From: an uncultured Leucobacter sp.
GTDB lineage: Bacteria; Actinomycetota; Actinomycetes; Actinomycetales; Microbacteriaceae
Reading direction: 5' to 3'
Assembly: GCA_937872275.1 (NCBI GenBank)
Contig: CALMSE010000068.1
Location: 1 to 14,118, forward strand
DNA length: 14,118 nt
In this document: positions 13,463 to 14,118 of the stretch, piece after piece
Layout of the letters: each line of letters starts with the position of its first letter
How positions within the stretch are numbered: position 1 is the stretch's first letter
Notes under the pieces: model-generated
What the model was told of the DNA's origin: nothing
Databases searched by the model: none
What the model saw: only the letters and a program-made list of their open reading frames with translations
Translations under genes and position numbers: made by a program

Positions 13463-13490
13463 ACTTGCTCATTTATGACTCTAGGGGGGT

Positions 13491-13736
13491 TCACCATAGG
13501 TCGAGCAAATCATCGGCGTACTTCGGCGTGTCGGGCTTGTTTCTGCGGTTCTTCTTGTCGCGTTCGATGCTGGTCCGGAGTTGCTTCAGGAGGGTGTGGT
13601 GTTCGACGATTCGGCGGCCGTGCGGGTCGAAGGTCATGGGCATGCCGCCGCGCCGCCACCGTTTGATGGTGATGACGGCGCGATTCACTCGCACTGCGGC
13701 CTGGCGGTACGTGTAGAAGCGGCGGTTCTCGATCAT
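13491..13736 (-). CDS. Small helix-turn-helix DNA-binding protein
   Basis: The 81-residue product carries a winged-helix/MerR-like HTH in residues about 7-55: YTYRQAAVRVNRAVITIKRW (tyrosine-rich entry, two helices), then GMPMTFDPHGRRIVEHHTLL, where HGRRIV forms the wing, as in excisionase-type HTH_17 proteins. The basic, Asn-rich end (IERDKKNRRNKPD) may touch DNA. The ATG at 13736 overlaps the upstream stop in an ATGA quartet, favouring it over an upstream start at 13775. It is likely a small regulator, excisionase-like protein or packaging accessory; its position just before the terminase genes is common in actinobacteriophages. There is no evidence for integration functions here, so an excisionase role is not supported. 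The specific target is unknown. Confidence 0.75.
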   Translation of the reverse strand: MIENRRFYTYRQAAVRVNRAVITIKRWRRGGMPMTFDPHGRRIVEHHTLLKQLRTSIERDKKNRRNKPDTPKYADDLLDLW

Positions 13737-14118
13737 CCGGGTTTCTTCTCCCAGGTTTGTCCGCAGGTGTCGCACTTGGCGCCGGCGAGGCCGTCAACAC
13801 CCCAGATGGGAAGGACAGTGCGCTCGCCGCAAGTGGTGCAGGGGCGGGGTCGGTAGGCCTTGAACTTGGGTTCGGCGCGCGGGTAGCGGCCGCGCATCTT
13901 CCTGATGGTGGTGATGAGTTCGTCGTAGTAGCCGCCCTCACGGGTGAGTTCTCCGTGGTGGCCGATCTGGTGGGTGCCGGCTTCGAGCCACTGGATGATC
14001 TCGGCGGCGAGCGAGAACGCCTCTGAGGGGGTGCAGGACGGCAATCCGAGGGGTTCGCCTTCCGTTTCGTACATTCGGGCGCGGAGCGGGCGGGGGGAGG
14101 CGCCTCCGATGGTCTCGG
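13733..14118 (-). CDS. Zinc-ribbon protein, 5' end beyond right edge
   Basis: The frame is open to the right window edge. An ATG at 14074 gives 113 residues, but it lacks a ribosome site and the frame continues in-phase for 14 further sense codons (TIGGASPRPLRAR before this Met), so the gene probably begins outside. A helical N-terminal part (SEAFSLAAEIIQWLEAG, then YYDELITTIRKMRGRYP) is followed by a C-terminal zinc ribbon with CTTC at 79-82 and CDTC at 101-104, counted from the 14074 Met. It is probably a nucleic-acid or protein-binding accessory factor; the family is not one I can name. The stop is coupled by ATGA to the next gene, so both may be regulated together. Confidence 0.75.
   Translation of the reverse strand, partial: ETIGGASPRPLRARMYETEGEPLGLPSCTPSEAFSLAAEIIQWLEAGTHQIGHHGELTREGGYYDELITTIRKMRGRYPRAEPKFKAYRPRPCTTCGERTVLPIWGVDGLAGAKCDTCGQTWEKKPG

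Larger units (their letters stand above)
13322..13490. other. 169-bp non-coding gap before terS
   Basis: No convincing reading frame occupies this stretch. From right to left it holds a probable terminator (13432-13462), a perfect 12-bp inverted repeat (13374-13411) and the terS ribosome site. It is the largest intergenic space in the window and the most likely place for a late promoter or a cos/pac site, though neither has a recognisable consensus here. Confidence 0.6.

Noticed and set aside
13466..13480. A/T-richer TCATAAAT stretch on the minus strand, resembling a -10 box.
   Set aside because: No suitable -35 box is present and the terminator lies immediately downstream, so transcripts would end at once. 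An isolated match is not enough.
1..14118. tRNA genes, CRISPR arrays, insertion sequences, integrase or attachment sites.
   Set aside because: I saw no cloverleaf-like sequence, regularly spaced repeats, transposase motifs or integrase motifs; phage versus prophage cannot be decided from this window.

Overview
The window is the packaging, head and tail-assembly block of a tailed bacteriophage with a long non-contractile tail (siphovirus type), or of a prophage of one. High G+C, GTG starts, strong GC bias at third codon positions and the family make-up point to an actinobacterial host, possibly a Microbacterium-like one. This is inference: no tRNA, attachment site or host gene is present. Every gene I accept lies on the minus strand, so the operon reads from right to left. 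Plus-strand open frames are shadows of these genes.

Layout in the direction of transcription. (1) 14118-13491: a zinc-ribbon protein running off the right edge, then a small helix-turn-helix protein. (2) 13490-13322: a 169-bp non-coding gap with a probable terminator and a perfect 12-bp inverted repeat. (3) 13321-11432: terminase small and large subunits (DNA packaging). (4) 11408-7799: portal, a 108-aa unknown protein, a MuF-type minor capsid protein with a nuclease-like C-terminus, and a 41-aa candidate zinc-ribbon ORF. (5) 7802-5454: scaffold, major capsid protein, a 52-aa protein, and a protein with a SAP-like segment. (6) 5450-3897: four head-tail joining genes, coupled by ATGA/GTGA overlaps or a 3-bp gap. 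(7) 3838-3080: major tail protein with a C-terminal Ig-like IPT/TIG domain. (8) 2980-2205: tail assembly chaperones made by a programmed -1 frameshift (C-CCA-AAA). (9) 2221-1: tape measure protein, open through the left edge for 740 codons.

The genes form one assembly line. TerS and TerL package DNA through the portal into a shell built on the scaffold. MuF and the connector proteins finish the neck. The two chaperone products assemble tail protein around the tape measure.

The least ordinary items are the capsid-borne PD-(D/E)XK nuclease-like domain on MuF with no evident immunity gene, a 12-bp hairpin before the chaperone gene whose loop matches three 8-nt-spaced complementary hexamers (possible pseudoknot), a recurring set of GC-rich perfect hairpins in the gaps, and the small zinc-ribbon ORF that contains a terminator-like hairpin with a U6 run.
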